The position numbers were made by a program, and so were the translations under genes. A stretch of DNA of 64,000 nucleotides from Buxus sempervirens (taxonomy: Eukaryota > Streptophyta > Magnoliopsida > Buxales > Buxaceae). Shown here in pieces: positions 45,321 through 58,170 of this stretch. Within the stretch, counting starts at the first letter, position 1; the number at the start of each line of letters is the position of its first letter. The notes below the pieces were generated by a model that had not been told where the DNA came from, did not search any database, and saw only the letters and a list, made by a program, of their open reading frames with translations. Location of the stretch: NCBI GenBank assembly GCA_947561395.2, contig OX387189.1, positions 26,288,329 through 26,352,328 of the forward strand, read 5' to 3'.

Positions 45321-48075
45321 TGTGAGACATGGGAAAAAATCACCGGAGTGATCGTCCCTCCGCCAACACACGGGCTCAACGCAAAAATTGGGAGAGTTGC
45401 CACCATTCATGTTTTTGGGGTGAGAATGGACACCAAAGAGTTCAAAATAAGCAAAAATAGCCAAAAGACAAATTCTAGGATAAAAATAACCCTACTTGAA
45501 AATCAAATCCAAAGATGGGTAAGGGGATTAGATTATGAACGGGGGAAGGTGTTAGGCACCCCCATTCATCTACACGAAGTGGTTGCCAAGTGTATGCTCA
45601 TGCTAAAAAGAAAATAAGAAGCTTGCTAAAAATCATGAAAAAGCCTTGAAAAAGGAACAATGTATGATATTTTCACATGAAGATCTAAATGGATTTTAGA
45701 TCCTCGCTTATGTCAATATCACTTCTGGAGTATTTCAAAAGATGGAAATCAAAGTAAAAGTGGCCAAAACCAAGTTGAGGCAAATCCGGGAATTTTGGTA
45801 AAAAGTAAGGTCCTTTGTCTTGAAATCATTCAAATCCAATTTCAAATTGATTCAAACCAATTCTATTTGAAAGATTATGATAAATAAGGAACTTATGCAA
45901 AATCTCAAGTTAATCCGATAAAAATCCTAGGAGTTATGCTCCTTTGAAGTTGCTGCTGGGGATTTTTAAAAGTGGTAAGTGGGCAACTTTGGAAAATTGT
46001 CTAGAAAAATCCACTATATAGAAATCCGTGAAATTTGGTGTGATTGAAGTCTGTATGGCCATCTTTCGACAGAAACTAGCCTCATACAAAAATCCCTTCG
46101 GATGTGCCTTGGGTGGTCTCCCGAACAGGCCCCGAAGATCACAGATTCACCCAGAAAAATGCAAATGAGCAGTTCTGAGTAAATCGGCTACCAATAATTC
46201 AAATGGAATCCAAAAATTATGAAACCAACTGGATTTGAAAATAGACTCATAAAGGAGTACTCAGAAACAAAAACCACTCGAATTGGACTTAAAACGAACA
46301 CATGGCGGTCCGTCGAAGTGACAAGTTCTGTACTTGGACCTGAACTGTCCACTTAACTTCGACAGAGAAGTGTCAAAAATCGGCTAGATGAAAATTCATG
46401 AAATTTGGTGGACATAAACTAGACAGCCTCCCCTTTCCCATGGTTCTGGAATCACCCCAAAATTCATCCGGATGATGAAGTTATGGGTGTCCGAAGTAAG
46501 GGTACAGGTGCTGTCAAGCTAAGCCACTTTTGAAGAAAACCAAATCCGAAAATTGACAAAAAGTGTGTGATTCGTGTGAGATGAATCCAAAACCTTTGAA
46601 AAACATTTTTAAACACTCCAGAATTTGATTGAGGCCATTTATTTGAGTTTTATCACAATAAATGCAATAAACCCCGAATATGAGCCTATCCCGCCAAAAT
46701 AGTGATATGTATGTGCAAGTGTAAAAAACCAAGCAAGATCCATACACATGCATATAGATTCAAAAAAATAGGTTCTAGCATAGCCTAGGGTTCCGTTCCA
46801 TTATCGTTTCCCTCTGTTCTCTTTAAGATAATCAAGGGTACTTTGAATATGGAACGGTTTACAATCAATCAAAAAGGCCTTATGCTACATAGGTTCTAGC
46901 ACTAGGGTCAATCCCCAGTCTCGTTTCTCCTAGATCCGCCTTCACGTTTTACGGCTAGGGGAGTCTTGAGATACTTTGAGCCGGGGAAGGATTTCCACAC
47001 ATACAAACAAGGCTTTACACTACAGAAAGGTAGAAGAAGAGATCTAGATCTAGGAATGTAAAGACAGAAAATAAAAAGAAAAGTTGAGGCTTACCTGAGT
47101 GCTGGAGACGATTCCACAGCGGTTTCCTTCTTCTCTTGGAGTTCTTCTTTGCGAGAATTCAAAACAAGAGTTGTGTGCCATTTGCTTAAGGAGGAGTCTC
47201 CTATTTATAGGCAAAGGCTAAGGTCATTGGTAGACACAACTTAATGTCTAGAACCCATCAACCTTAACCCTAGGGCTGTTTCCGAGATTTCCCCTCATTT
47301 AATGAGGGACATGATGGTAAAAAGTGATTTCTCTCGGAAAACCCTAATTTTGAGCAAAACTTGCGTATCCGGTATATCAGGCCGGATACACAAGGTCCTT
47401 AAGGTATCCGATATACAATACCGGATACACTAAGCACTGCTTGTATCCGGTATGTTTCACCGGATACAAAGAAAGGTACTTGTATCCGGCCTGAGTTGCC
47501 GGATACAAGGAAAAAAAACCTTTTTTCCAAATTTTAACACATGCAACACTTATTTACATGTAATATCGTTTAAGTAAATGTCCTCGTATTTTTTAATCTC
47601 CATTTACTTAAGATATTACATGTAAATAAGCAAACACCCCCCATTTGAATCCATTAAAAATAGTTCCAGACCCAAATTCCAAGTGAATAAAAAGTCAACT
47701 TTCCAGTTCTAGGCAAAATTTCGATTTTTCAGGTCTGGAAAAAAGGTTCAATATGTTAAAACCAAGGTATTCGCCAAGATTTAAAATCTCAAAAAATTCT
47801 TTTATGCAATAACATGGCTAAAAACCTGATTACCGGGAAAAATTATCTTGAAATCTGACTTTAAAAAATATTTCATTTTCTGGGGTCAAAAGTCAACAAA
47901 ATTCAACCGGAAAAAGTTTGACTTTGCATAAAAGATTGAATTCAGGCCTTTTCCTTTATGGTTTTGGATTCAAATGGGTTAAGTATCTCAAACCCAATAC
48001 AAAGAATTGGAAATTCTAATAAAATATCTCTCATTCAAGATTTATCAAAAATCGTGCAATTTTGGGGTGTCTACA
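45321..48075 (-). mobile_element. Long LTR copy D (solo LTR, 2755 bp, minus strand)
   Basis: The plus strand starts TGTGAGACATGGG and ends GGGGTGTCTACA; a perfect 5-bp TSD AGATT lies at 45316-45320 and 48076-48080. On its own strand it matches copy A from end to end, including the 30-bp inverted repeat (47549-47630), the hairpin array (47365-47509), TATAAATA (47202-47209) and a CAG|GTAAGC donor at 47094. The primer-binding-like motif near 45393-45402 has one mismatch. No internal domain is present. Confidence 0.9.
47365..47509. repeat. Tandem inverted-repeat array of copy D
   Basis: Four units of the same 145-bp overall length as copy A, all with 7-nt centres. On the minus strand unit 1 equals copy A unit 1. 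Unit 2 is TTGTATCCGGT/ACCGGATACAA, again changed on both arms. Units 3 and 4 have one mismatched pair each. Confidence 0.9.
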
Positions 48076-48080
48076 AGATT

Positions 48081-48954
48081 GTGGTAGGATTTTATATATG
48101 TTTAAGAATTTGTGATAGGAAGGTGTTTAAGAAGATAGGATTTTATATAACCAATGAAAATATAATTTCACGAAAAAAACTTAATAACACATTAATTATT
48201 CTTCGTATATCTAAAAAAACTTTATTAATCATAATTTAAGTGCTCACAAAGCAATGATGTGGCTAATCTAGACTGTGATAAGTGATCCCCTACGTAAGAA
48301 AAGTGGATGAAATTTGAACATGGTTATATGATGTCTATAGGAACTTACCTAAACGACTCAACTTCTTAAAACAAGTACTCAATTTGTCAAGCAAAAAAAT
48401 GTGCTTGTATTTTGTTTGTGAGGACAAGTTGAATTCATCAACTTGATTTTCTCAGGTAGCTATCATGGGTTTTTTGGGCATGTAGAGAAAAAACATGAAA
48501 CACATGCACAACCCTTCCACTATCGTGAGGCCATTCCCATTTATAACAGCCTAATAGAGCTTATCTTTTGAGACTAAGTATCTGTACATATTCGATGTAT
48601 GCAATGTGCATGGTGGGCTCATTTGCAACAAGGCACTAAGGTGCAAACCACACCCTTGAACCAGTGTCTACAAGCAATAACAACAGCAAACATCAACAAG
48701 AACAACAGCAATAATGACTACCCAAAAAAAAAAGAACAGCAATAACAAAAAAAAACCACCAAGTTAGCACCCAACCACCAGGAACCAGACCCTATGTTGT
48801 TACATAGGATCTCCATAATCTAAAGTAAACAGGTCCCTCACATGATGCTTAGGATCCAAGGTTCATCTCCCCGAATGAAGAGCATTTATGTTTAACATCT
48901 ACCTATATTTTGTATACGCGACGAGTTCCTTGTATCAAGCCTTGAACAGCCTAA
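48081..48954. other. Intergenic, no gene seen
   Basis: AT-rich DNA possibly continuing the Helitron-like block, then CA/AAC-rich sequence with a micro-insertion at 48715-48734. No coding sequence. Confidence 0.35.
48704..48745 (+). mobile_element. Micro-insertion: 20 bp between 11-bp duplications
   Basis: AACAGCAATAA at 48704-48714 and 48735-48745 flanks TGACTACCC plus poly(A). The flank is itself repetitive (AAC/AGC), so slippage is a partial alternative. Confidence 0.5.
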
Positions 48955-49345
48955 TCCAATGTGCTTAACCGTTGCTCCAAAAGCCCCAAGGCTTATAGAG
49001 ACTTCGTCAGTTAAGCACTTAACATTTGGGACCGTAACATTCCACTATGCTTTTGTAACCGACGTCCACGGCAACCCACCCTATCGACACTGACCCGGTG
49101 GTAACCCTTTCCCTCTTGGCAGCTTCACTCATCTATTAGTATTCAATGACTTAGCATTATACCCACACATAATACCATGACATTTTAATCCAACCTATAG
49201 ATCGCCCCATCCGAGACTTGAACTCGGGACGTGGTGGTTGGCTTTAATACCATTTGTTACATGCCTAACCGTTGCTCCAAAAGCCCCAAGGCTTATTGAG
49301 ACTTTGTTGGTTAAGCACTTAACATCCAGGACCATAATAAGGTGG
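48955..49345 (-). mobile_element. Possible TRIM: two ~90-bp direct repeats and a tRNA-Met-type site
   Basis: Sequences 48963-49042 and 49265-49343 share CCGTTGCTCCAAAAGCCCCA, AGGCTTAT and GTTAAGCACTTAACAT. On the minus strand the right-hand copy ends CATGTAACA and is followed, one base later, by TGGTATTAAAGCC, a one-base variant of the TGGTATCAGAGC primer-binding site. A 214-bp non-coding interior separates the copies. The small LTRs and interior fit a TRIM; outer ends and TSD are not resolved. Confidence 0.5.
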
Positions 49346-52300
49346 TTATAAGTAATTTCAATTTTAGGATTTCCTTGTTCAAACACACATTAGAGACATT
49401 AAAATAATATGTTTGCTAGCAATCTTAAAATTTACCTTTCTAGATTCTTAAAGATTTCCAGCATATGTGCGGGAAGAGGGTTATTTGGATCCAAGGCCTT
49501 CCAGCTCCAACATTTTGATGACTTTGGAGGTGCTCTTCTAAGAAATGAAATAGTCTCTGGCATTTGGCATGGTTTTCCCTATAAAAAACCACTATATCAT
49601 GCAACATAACTGTCTATTAAGTTACCTGACATATGCCTACATCCTCCCCTTGTGTTAATAGGCACGCGTGCCAAGCGAATGCTGCATTTAGTCATTTACT
49701 CTCTCCTCTAATGTTTAGTGCTTTGGATGCCAAAAAATGCCATATGAAGCCAAATCTGCAACTCAAACACCATCCTTGCATAATTTAGAGTTCTTAAGGT
49801 AAAATCACCAATCTTCCCTTTGGAAGTTGATTTGGCAAAAACTAGTTAACTATAATTAAATTCAATTAGTTTTTGTTGATAATGAGAAAATGGATCCAAA
49901 ACTAAATTCTTAACCATTATAAACCAAAACATTAAAATGTGTCAAAGAATAAAAAATAAAAACATTTTCAAGATAATGTATACGAACTGAAAAAACTGAT
50001 AACTATATGAAAAATAAATAAATGAAGTACTTGAATTATAAAATTATTTTCGGATTTGAAAGGCATATATTTGACATATATATATTCAGATATGCTTTAA
50101 TAATTAAATATATTTTATTATTAATTAAGTAACTTAAAATGCTTAAGAATTTCCAAATAAAATAAAAGAATCACATTATTTTATTAATAAAGCATCTTCT
50201 GACTACTTGTGTTAAAATCTCTAACACAAGATTTTTAAATAAAGTCATAATTTCACATTTTTAATTTTTGCATTACCCTCTCTTTTTTTTATGAAATATT
50301 TTGGGCCCCTTTAATGGGTAGGTGACTGAACAAGAAAAACACAAATAAAAAAAAAATAACAACATTATCAGCAATTTATCATAGAATCATTAACTGAAGT
50401 AATGCTAAAACCAGAAATAACAACATATCTATGGAGCACTCAGGAAGGAACATGACATGATAAAACCAAGGAATACTGATCCACCTATGCAAGCACCAAA
50501 ATCTGTTGCAATGATTGTTGTATGATAAGACACCATGTAAATATATACATCAATTATCAAAGCAAAAGTGAATAATGCCTATACATATAATGTGATAGAG
50601 GAACTCCTGACTCAAATGTGCAGAAAAAAGTAAATTCAAACAACTAAGTTTTCATACAGAAGGCATTTATTTTTCCCAACAGCAACAAAAAACATTAAAA
50701 TTGAAAAAAAAAAACAAAAGGAAAACCAATTAAAACAGTACAAGGGACAACACATTATTCTAAAGCTAGTATACAATTGGTGCTAAGTTTCTAAAAGTTT
50801 GAAGGAATTTTTCATGGAGTTTTCTGCAGAGTGGCTTTCATCAGTCATAAATTTTTCCACAACCACTACTAGTCATTGTTATCATGCATTCTTGTATTGC
50901 ATATTTGCATCTACATTTTGGTGCCTTTTCTGTCCTAATATATTTCCTCATTACCAATGAGAATATTCGTTAAAACACCAAGGTGCTAGCAGCCTAGGCA
51001 GGTGTGATGGTCGTGGCCCAAACTTTATCTGCCATATTGAGTCCTCAGACACATATTACATGAATGCAATTACCATATATTTCCATGAAATACACTAAAA
51101 CAAACACCTTCATCAATTCAATCATAAACCTTCAAAGACATCAATTTGACAATAATCAATTAAATAATTACAAAAAACTGACATGAAAATTAACAGAACA
51201 GATACTATATAATAGTTAACAGCATAAAGGACCCAATTTCTTTTCTAATGAAAAACAATAAAATTGCACCAAATCAACATAAAGGAAATTACAAAAGGAT
51301 AGACTGTACTCATAGGAGCTTTCAACACAAAAAGAATTGAAACAATGTACAGAACAAACAGAGCTTCAAAAATTCCTGCCAAAAAAGACAGAAAAACTTG
51401 TTACCCTATTAAGTCAACAGCAGAAGACTCCCTGAAAGACCCTCTTTAGTCCAACTATATGGTATGCCGTTTGCTGTCCCTCCACTCAAATGAATATGGA
51501 GTTCATCTTGAGTGACCAAGAGATGAATCATCCTAATTGAGAAATTCAACCTCGATGAACATATGATAAACCACTTGCTAACACAATAATAGAAGCTGAA
51601 TTCCTTTCTACGAGAAAATTATAAACATTCAAAACTCCAGCTTGCTATCAAAGTACAGACACAACCTCTGCGAGACTTTGAGGCTGTCCCCATACCTGAA
51701 CAGTCCAGAATGAATGGATGAAACAGAACTCCTCTGATACCTGAAACCTCCAATTATAGAAATCCCTTGATTGAAAAGACAATAATCATTGAAGTTTAGT
51801 AACCAAATCCACAGGAGCTGAAGAGAAATGGCATAATAATGATAAAACATCATAGATAACATTGCAAACCCTTTCCAATCCTGAATCAACACCCAAGAAG
51901 GAAAGCTTATGAAATCCTCCTCAACCACCAACCATTGAGTGACAAGAAATTTCACTTTCCCAACTATCTCAAAGAAACAAGTAGATTTGCTATTTGTATT
52001 GCAAAATCAAAATTAAATAATTAAAGAACTTAAAACAAATAACAAATTGGAACTGAGATTAAAAATAGTTTCATTTTTCTGTTTTATTTTATTCTCATTT
52101 TGTATTATGTACATCCATGCATGAGCTTGCACACATGTAGACACACAAGCAAGTAGACTAACTATATTTATTGCCAAATCACAATTAAATAATTAATGAA
52201 CTTAAGCAACTAATCTGTAACCGATAGTAGATACAGTTTCACTTTTCTGTTATATTTTATTCTTATTCTCTATTATTTACATGCATGCAAAGGGATGGCC

Positions 52301-54289
52301 TATAAGCTGTCAAATAGTGTAAAAAGAAACGGCTGTGCATCACTGTCGAACTGCATAAGTACGAAGTGAACATGTCTGCGTGTGTGTGTGTGAGAGAGAG
52401 AGAGAGAGCTGGGGTGGCATTAGGGGCTGCAAGCTTTCCACTTCTTCCTCTTCCTTGTCCTAGTTCTTCTGTATTCTTCCATTTTCTTTTCAATAACCCT
52501 GTCTTCTTCTTCCATAATTGAGTTTGTTTTTCCCTTTTTTTTCTTGGGTTATTTTCATATAGCGAGGCTTAAGAAATAACTTGTAAAATTAATAGTCATT
52601 TAAAATCATTGGCTAATTTAAATTTCTAACTACACTACATGGACTAGGATACAGGTGTCAGGTGTGAGCACAAGTCTAGGAGTCAGATCCACCTACCAGA
52701 AATACCTAAGATTTGGGGATTCGTTGAGAAGTGTCTAAAATTAAGGGTATGGATATGGATGCCAAGATTCAATTGAAAAGTGTCCAAATAAATGTCAGCA
52801 AGGCAGGTAAAAGGCTGATATCTTTGTTTACTTTTTGTTCCTTTTTTTTCCCCATACTTTTCTTTTTGATTTACTGCTTGCAATTTTTGAGTTTGAGAAT
52901 ATCTATTCTATGTGAAAACCATTTTTTTTTTTTTGATCCATTGCTTCCAGGATTCTTGCTATTTTTTTTCTCTTATTCTTTTTTCTTTAATCTTGGACCA
53001 CTGTGTCTGAAAGAATATGTGCAAAATCCGCATGTAACCTTTACCCATATCTGTGTTGACATCATTCTGATACAGGTACTCATAGGGCTATGTAAAGTGT
53101 CCACGTAATATAGTTTTCTAAGATTTAACCATGTGATAAATCCCCTAATGGATTAATGAATTTTATTTTCCTAGAACAATACTTCAATTTTATTATGTTG
53201 AAGGCTGAAAAATGATTTATTACTGTTAATAAGCAACACACTCTATGTTGAAGGCTGAAAAATGATTTATTACCGTTACATAAGCAACACACTCCTCTTC
53301 CTGCTGGAAATTTCCCATGCATCAACTAAATCATTTGGTGAGTGACAAATTAGTAATGGTATGACACTCATAGGCCCAATCCTACAAAATTTCATAATCA
53401 CCTGCATACCTATGCCACCATTTCGAAACCATTTCAATTAGAATTCATCTTATTATAAGTTCCTCACATCTTATATATTATGCAATATGAATTTCCCTGA
53501 AGTATGTTGCTTAGATGACCACCTGATCACTTAAGCAGTCACCAAAGCTACAGGCAGGCCCATCACCTAGAGTTACCATAACGCATAACTGTCTTGCACT
53601 CCATTCTTACTGAAGAACAGAAAGTTTGAACTTTAGCCAAGCTTTTATCTAAATAACTTGAAGTACCAGACAGACTACACTTTTATAGCTTCCAGATACA
53701 ATAACCAAAGTTCAAGTCAATCAGTGGGCATCTCATGGAAGGTTAAAACAGAAACTTAACAGACAGAAAACTTCACTAAATCAGAGTCAAAATTTCTCCA
53801 AATTATAAGTGAAGGCTTGAGGTATAACCACCAAGTATCATGACTTACATTGAACTCTGGTTTAATAATGCATAGGTGCAGAGCCAATTTCTATAGAAGG
53901 TGACAACAAAAAGTAGGCACCATTTGACGCGCAAATTTTCAAATTATTTTGATTATTCACCCTAAGCATATGTCAATATCTGAAATGACAATTCAATTGA
54001 AGTGCCCTTTTTAATTGAAAAAAAATAAAAATAAGGCAGAGCTGAAGACCCTGAATGTAAGCAGAAAAATTCATTTATTGGACGCAAAAAAAATTAAATT
54101 ATAACATACCTTGGAAAGGCGAATGTAACATCAACAAACAACATAAAGCATCCCGTAAGGAGACTAATCTGAATTACACTCCGAGATCAAAGAATACTAC
54201 AAGTACTTTGAAATCAAACTCTATAAAACAAAAAGAGAACCAAGAGAAGTACAATGCGTGAGGTAAATAAATGGCTATGCAACCGTTAA
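49346..54289. other. Intergenic, no gene seen
   Basis: About 5 kb of AT-rich DNA between the TRIM and TML, including the probable TML 3' UTR from about 54100. A TG/AG microsatellite lies near 52379-52409 and a 50-bp tandem duplication at 53194-53293. Frames here (for example 51629-51955 minus, 52731-53108 plus) show no known domain and look like chance. Confidence 0.4.
53194..53293. repeat. 50-bp tandem duplication
   Basis: TATGTTGAAGGCTGAAAAAT starts at 53194 and 53244; the copies differ by a substitution and a 1-2 nt indel. Confidence 0.85.
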
Positions 54290-56188
54290 TCAATTGCACA
54301 TATAAACCCCACTCTCAAATTTGTGATTAACCACATAAAAGTCCATCTTACCCTCAGTAGCTGGCCATAATGAAACACCAGACAGTGTTCTAGTTCCTTG
54401 AACAGAAAATTTCACATATCCAAAAACTTCAATTTCTTCTTCAGTATCTTGCTCACTAGAATCAACAGGCATCCGTGCCCTCAACATTCCAGGAGAACTC
54501 TTTAGAGGAATCTCCGGGATATGCCAACTCAATTCCCTCTCTGATCTGTTCAAGACTGCTTTTGGAGAAACCTTCAACAGAGTTGGGTCGACTGGTAGTT
54601 TCAGAACAAATGTTACATCATTCAATGGTGCTGGTAAGTCAGGATTGGAAGCATACTGTATCATTGCAGAAAGCAAAGTCCCACTGTGACGCTTGACAAG
54701 ACGAACCCTTAAAGGTAATGGGGTCAATCGAGGTAACAAACTGTACTTCAGGATTGGTATAGGCTCCTCTGAGGACTGAGTCCTTACATGAAACATCCCA
54801 TTACCCAGGCTGCTGACACGAGAACTTTGCATCACAACTCGCTTAACACCGGTTGTACCGTCAAGTCGGAAGGAAAATTCAGTTTCTTTCTCCCCTGAAG
54901 TTTTTGGAGGTAAGGTTTTCAAAAACACAACACCCATTAAGCCCACCCTAGCAAGCAGCGATTCCCTGAATTCTGCGCTAATCTCTTCACAAATGTACAT
55001 CTCTGGACCCTTCATTTCAGCTTTCTGCACTAAAAGATTCTCAAGAGGAGTACCAGTACCACTTGCAACAGTTGCAGCTGCATCACCCTGTCCAGTTTGT
55101 AACAATTCAAGCCCACCAAGCCCTTGTGACTTCGCAACTTTTGTTGGCCCCACAAACTCAGATGCATCCAGACCTCCACCAAAAGCATCATCAAACCCTT
55201 CAAATGCTTCCTTCAAGGATGCCTCCTCATTACCAAACTCTACACCTCCATAATCCCCCTCAAACCCTTCAACACCAATAAATGTCGATTGAGTAGCGGC
55301 AGCAGGTGGAAGCGTAGTGACCTCTAACCCTGCCAGAGCAGTTGTTAGATCCGTCGCTGATGGATCCTTATTCTTTTTAAACCCACCAACAAGCTCCTGA
55401 GGCTTATCCAAAGCATCACTTGCTGCAAACGGGTCCTTCTCTTCAGCAGGTTCTTCCAACTTCTGTTGCTGCTGATCCTGCAGCTCTGTGCCCTGCAATG
55501 CAGGTGCAAGAGAGACAACAACCTCATCACCAGCAGCCAATGTTTCTGGAGGTAGCTCAAACCTCACATTTGAGAATGCTTCGACATTGGCCAGATGCTC
55601 CACTGATAAAACCTCCACATTGCTCCAACTATCTGCTCCCCTGATCTTGTTCTCGGTATCCAAAGCCGAATGAACCATCTTCGCAATCCCTTCACCGTGC
55701 ATCGATCCCAACATTGCTGCAAGCCTAATATTACTACAACCTCTCAAAACAATGTCCAAAGCCATATAAATCTCCGCATACTTCCTGTTGAGCTTCTCCG
55801 GCGTCACATCAACCCCACGACAAGCGCCAACCACTACGCTCACTGCCTGGTTAACGATCCCGATACATTCAAAGACATTATTAACACAATCATCCTGATC
55901 GACCGTCGTGATCCCCAAAACATAGATCCCGTTCACGAGACGGTAAACAACACGATACTTACTCTCGACGCCGACGATCACTTGCCCGCTCGATGCCGTA
56001 AGCGGATCGTCTCCCAACGACGAATCTCCATCCTCGGCGATCTGATGCTTGCCGGTGGCAAAAACGATACGAGTCTGCCGGAACGCAGAGAGAGCGACAA
56101 GAGCTCTCGCAGGAGGAAACCATTCTCGAGTCTGAAGAAGGATGTCCGGTCCGTTCGCCGGCTGCAAAGCGAGAGCTAAACAAGACAT
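54290..56188 (-). CDS. TML: TML, muniscin-like subunit of the TPLATE complex (632 aa, complete)
   Basis: The frame is uninterrupted from ATG (56186-56188) to TGA at 54290, 632 residues, close to the family length of about 630. It starts MSCLALALQPANG and DILLQTREWFPPARALVA, a recognisable TML beginning. A longin-like/adaptin-type N-terminal domain covers about residues 1-190 (SKYRVVYRLVNGIYVLGITT). A disordered Gln/Glu/Gly-rich linker at about 240-385 contains DPF and FEGFDDAF motifs typical of endocytic adaptors. A mu-homology domain fills about 390-632. In plants TML joins TPLATE, TASH3, LOLITA, TWD40 and AtEH proteins to start clathrin-mediated endocytosis at the plasma membrane. It is the only gene here whose role can be named with confidence. 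Overlapping frames on the other strand are shadows. Confidence 0.96.
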   Translation of the reverse strand: MSCLALALQPANGPDILLQTREWFPPARALVALSAFRQTRIVFATGKHQIAEDGDSSLGDDPLTASSGQVIVGVESKYRVVYRLVNGIYVLGITTVDQDDCVNNVFECIGIVNQAVSVVVGACRGVDVTPEKLNRKYAEIYMALDIVLRGCSNIRLAAMLGSMHGEGIAKMVHSALDTENKIRGADSWSNVEVLSVEHLANVEAFSNVRFELPPETLAAGDEVVVSLAPALQGTELQDQQQQKLEEPAEEKDPFAASDALDKPQELVGGFKKNKDPSATDLTTALAGLEVTTLPPAAATQSTFIGVEGFEGDYGGVEFGNEEASLKEAFEGFDDAFGGGLDASEFVGPTKVAKSQGLGGLELLQTGQGDAAATVASGTGTPLENLLVQKAEMKGPEMYICEEISAEFRESLLARVGLMGVVFLKTLPPKTSGEKETEFSFRLDGTTGVKRVVMQSSRVSSLGNGMFHVRTQSSEEPIPILKYSLLPRLTPLPLRVRLVKRHSGTLLSAMIQYASNPDLPAPLNDVTFVLKLPVDPTLLKVSPKAVLNRSERELSWHIPEIPLKSSPGMLRARMPVDSSEQDTEEEIEVFGYVKFSVQGTRTLSGVSLWPATEGKMDFYVVNHKFESGVYMCN

Positions 56189-56620
56189 AGGTGAAGGGTT
56201 TTTGTTGAATCCTCTGAGATCTAGGGTTTCTCAGCTGTTTCTAGGGTTTTCTAAATTTTCTTCTCTGTGTAATCATGGTGACGGGGGTGTTCGTGATCCT
56301 TCTAGGGTTTTGATTTGATACAGACTTGGAAGGAATCTGACAAAATCGATTTAAAGATGAAAGAAAAATTAAAGAATGAAAGGAATCTAAAAAGCTTACA
56401 GTGAAGAAGTAGCGAGAGAACTCAATTGGATTGCTTGCTGTTGCAGAATCTAAGAGTATCTCTGAGAGAACGGAGAGGGACCTGTAAAGGGTGTTTCGAC
56501 GGGCCGTGACGGCGTTAGATTTCAAATCTACGGGGGTGAGCGAGAGAGAGAGAGAGAGAGACTTGTTTTTATTTTTTATTTTTAAGTTTGGAGAAATGCT
56601 ACCAATCAAAATTAAAAAAT
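56189..56620 (-). promoter_or_regulatory. TML 5' leader and promoter region
   Basis: AAACCCTAG motifs lie at about 56221, 56242 and 56304, common in leaders of housekeeping plant genes. A possible 63-nt leader intron (56337-56399, minus) has GTAAGC at the donor and TTTTGTCAG at the acceptor, but it is near the minimum intron size. A (GA)n run lies near 56535-56561. Confidence 0.45.
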
Positions 56621-56784
56621 GCGTTTTTGAGAATTAGCCACGTGTAAGACCTCCCCTGTGCTAGCACACTTGTGCCATGTGAGATGGGCCGGAGATGGCA
56701 TGGTCCAGACATTATAGCCCATATCTGACCTTACCGAGTCCAAATCTAGAAGGGGCCAGGCATTAGCTAGTAGTATCCAAGGGT

Positions 56785-58170
56785 GTCAAAGGATACCCGA
56801 TACCAGTAAACCCGACAAGACCAATCCCGTTTAACAAGTTTTGGGATTGGGTATATAAACCCAGTTTTTGTAATCAAGTTTGGTTTTGGTCCTACAAAAA
56901 GTAGGACCGTTAATAATCAGGTCCATGTGGATTTGCCCATCGGGTACCCGATACATAACTAGTTAGGTAATTAATTTTTAATAATAAGGAAGCTTTGGTT
57001 AACGAGCATCATTTTAATTTAAGTAAGATTTTCAATAGACAATAAAAGAACTATTTAATAACTTACCTAATCTAATTAAATTATTCAAACTTTAACTTTA
57101 TAATTTTCACTTTGTTTAGTTTTTTTTAGTAGATTAAAAAAGGATATAAGAATCTAAATAATCCATTTTTGATTGTTTGTATTCTTTTGAAGTCATTAGA
57201 AAAATTGGGTTAGCAGGAACTTAAAGCAATTGCCCCCGAATACACACAAAAGAAGTTATTAAAAGGGTTACTTTTTAGCCTATATTATAAAAATAGTCCA
57301 TCAAATAAATCTCATTTACAAAAAATGATTACTTTTCAAAAATAATTGACCAGCAAGGTCACTTTTCAAAATGAAATTAAAAAGTAACTTTTATCGTTGG
57401 GTACGAGCCGCAATCTACTTGTGATAGGAAGACATTATATGTGGGACACGAGCGCATGCTACATGCAACATGCTCATATAATGCTCTTGCATCCTATGTA
57501 GGCTGTGGATGTATCCCAGTCTCACGTAGCTATAGTAAAGTTACCTTATAATTCAAATTTTTTTTTTTTTGTTTGAAAAGTGGCCCTTCTCTGGAAAGTT
57601 CTTTGTTGTTGTTATATACTGGCAAAAAGTGGCCCTTTTCACAATCTTCCCCAATTTTTTTTATAAAAGTAATTTTTCTAAAACATTTAAATATTAATAT
57701 AGTTAAATTTATTATAACTTATTATTTGCCCCTCCTAAACTAATTTTATGGTTCCTTTGCCCCTCCTAAACTAATTTTCTGGTTTCGCCCCTGGAGATAA
57801 TGAATGTACGTAGAAGCTTTCTTCCAAGCATAGAGGAGATCCATGAGACCAACATAGATGACTTTTAGATTGCCTTACCATAAAAAATTGACTTTTAGAT
57901 TGCACTTCAACATTATATTGTAGAATGCATGTTGACATTCTTTTTTTCATATAAGAAACTTATTTTTATTTTATATATTTTATTTTTGTTCCTCTTTGAT
58001 TGTTTAAAATTGGGTATTTGATGGGTACCCGCAAAAAAGTCGAGTGTATGTGGATTCGTTTTTGGGGCAATTAATTACATTCCCAAACTCGGAACCGATA
58101 ATACCCAGAATTGTCTCACACAATAGGGTTTGGTTATGGGACTAAATAAAGCCGGCCATTAACAACCCTA
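56785..58170. mobile_element. Possible decayed hAT-like element
   Basis: The left edge AAGGGTGTCAAAGGATACCC and right edge GCCGGCCATTAACAACCCTA are weakly inverted. Both sides carry GGGTACCCGATAC/GATGGGTACCCGC and related motifs. I could not confirm a TSD and there is no transposase frame. Confidence 0.35.
57859..57903 (+). mobile_element. Micro-insertion: 15 bp between 15-bp duplications
   Basis: TGACTTTTAGATTGC at 57859-57873 and 57889-57903 flanks CTTACCATAAAAAAT, another TACC plus A-rich tail. Confidence 0.7.

Noticed and set aside
49200..49260. tRNA gene suggested by a B-box-like GTTCAAGTCTCGG
   Set aside because: No cloverleaf can be drawn and the A-box is missing; it sits beside a primer-binding-like motif in a possible TRIM.
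51629..51955. 108-residue minus-strand frame
   Set aside because: No domain, no splice context and composition like the surrounding intergenic DNA.
55670..56179. 169-residue plus-strand frame over TML
   Set aside because: A shadow of the TML coding region with no recognisable domain of its own.
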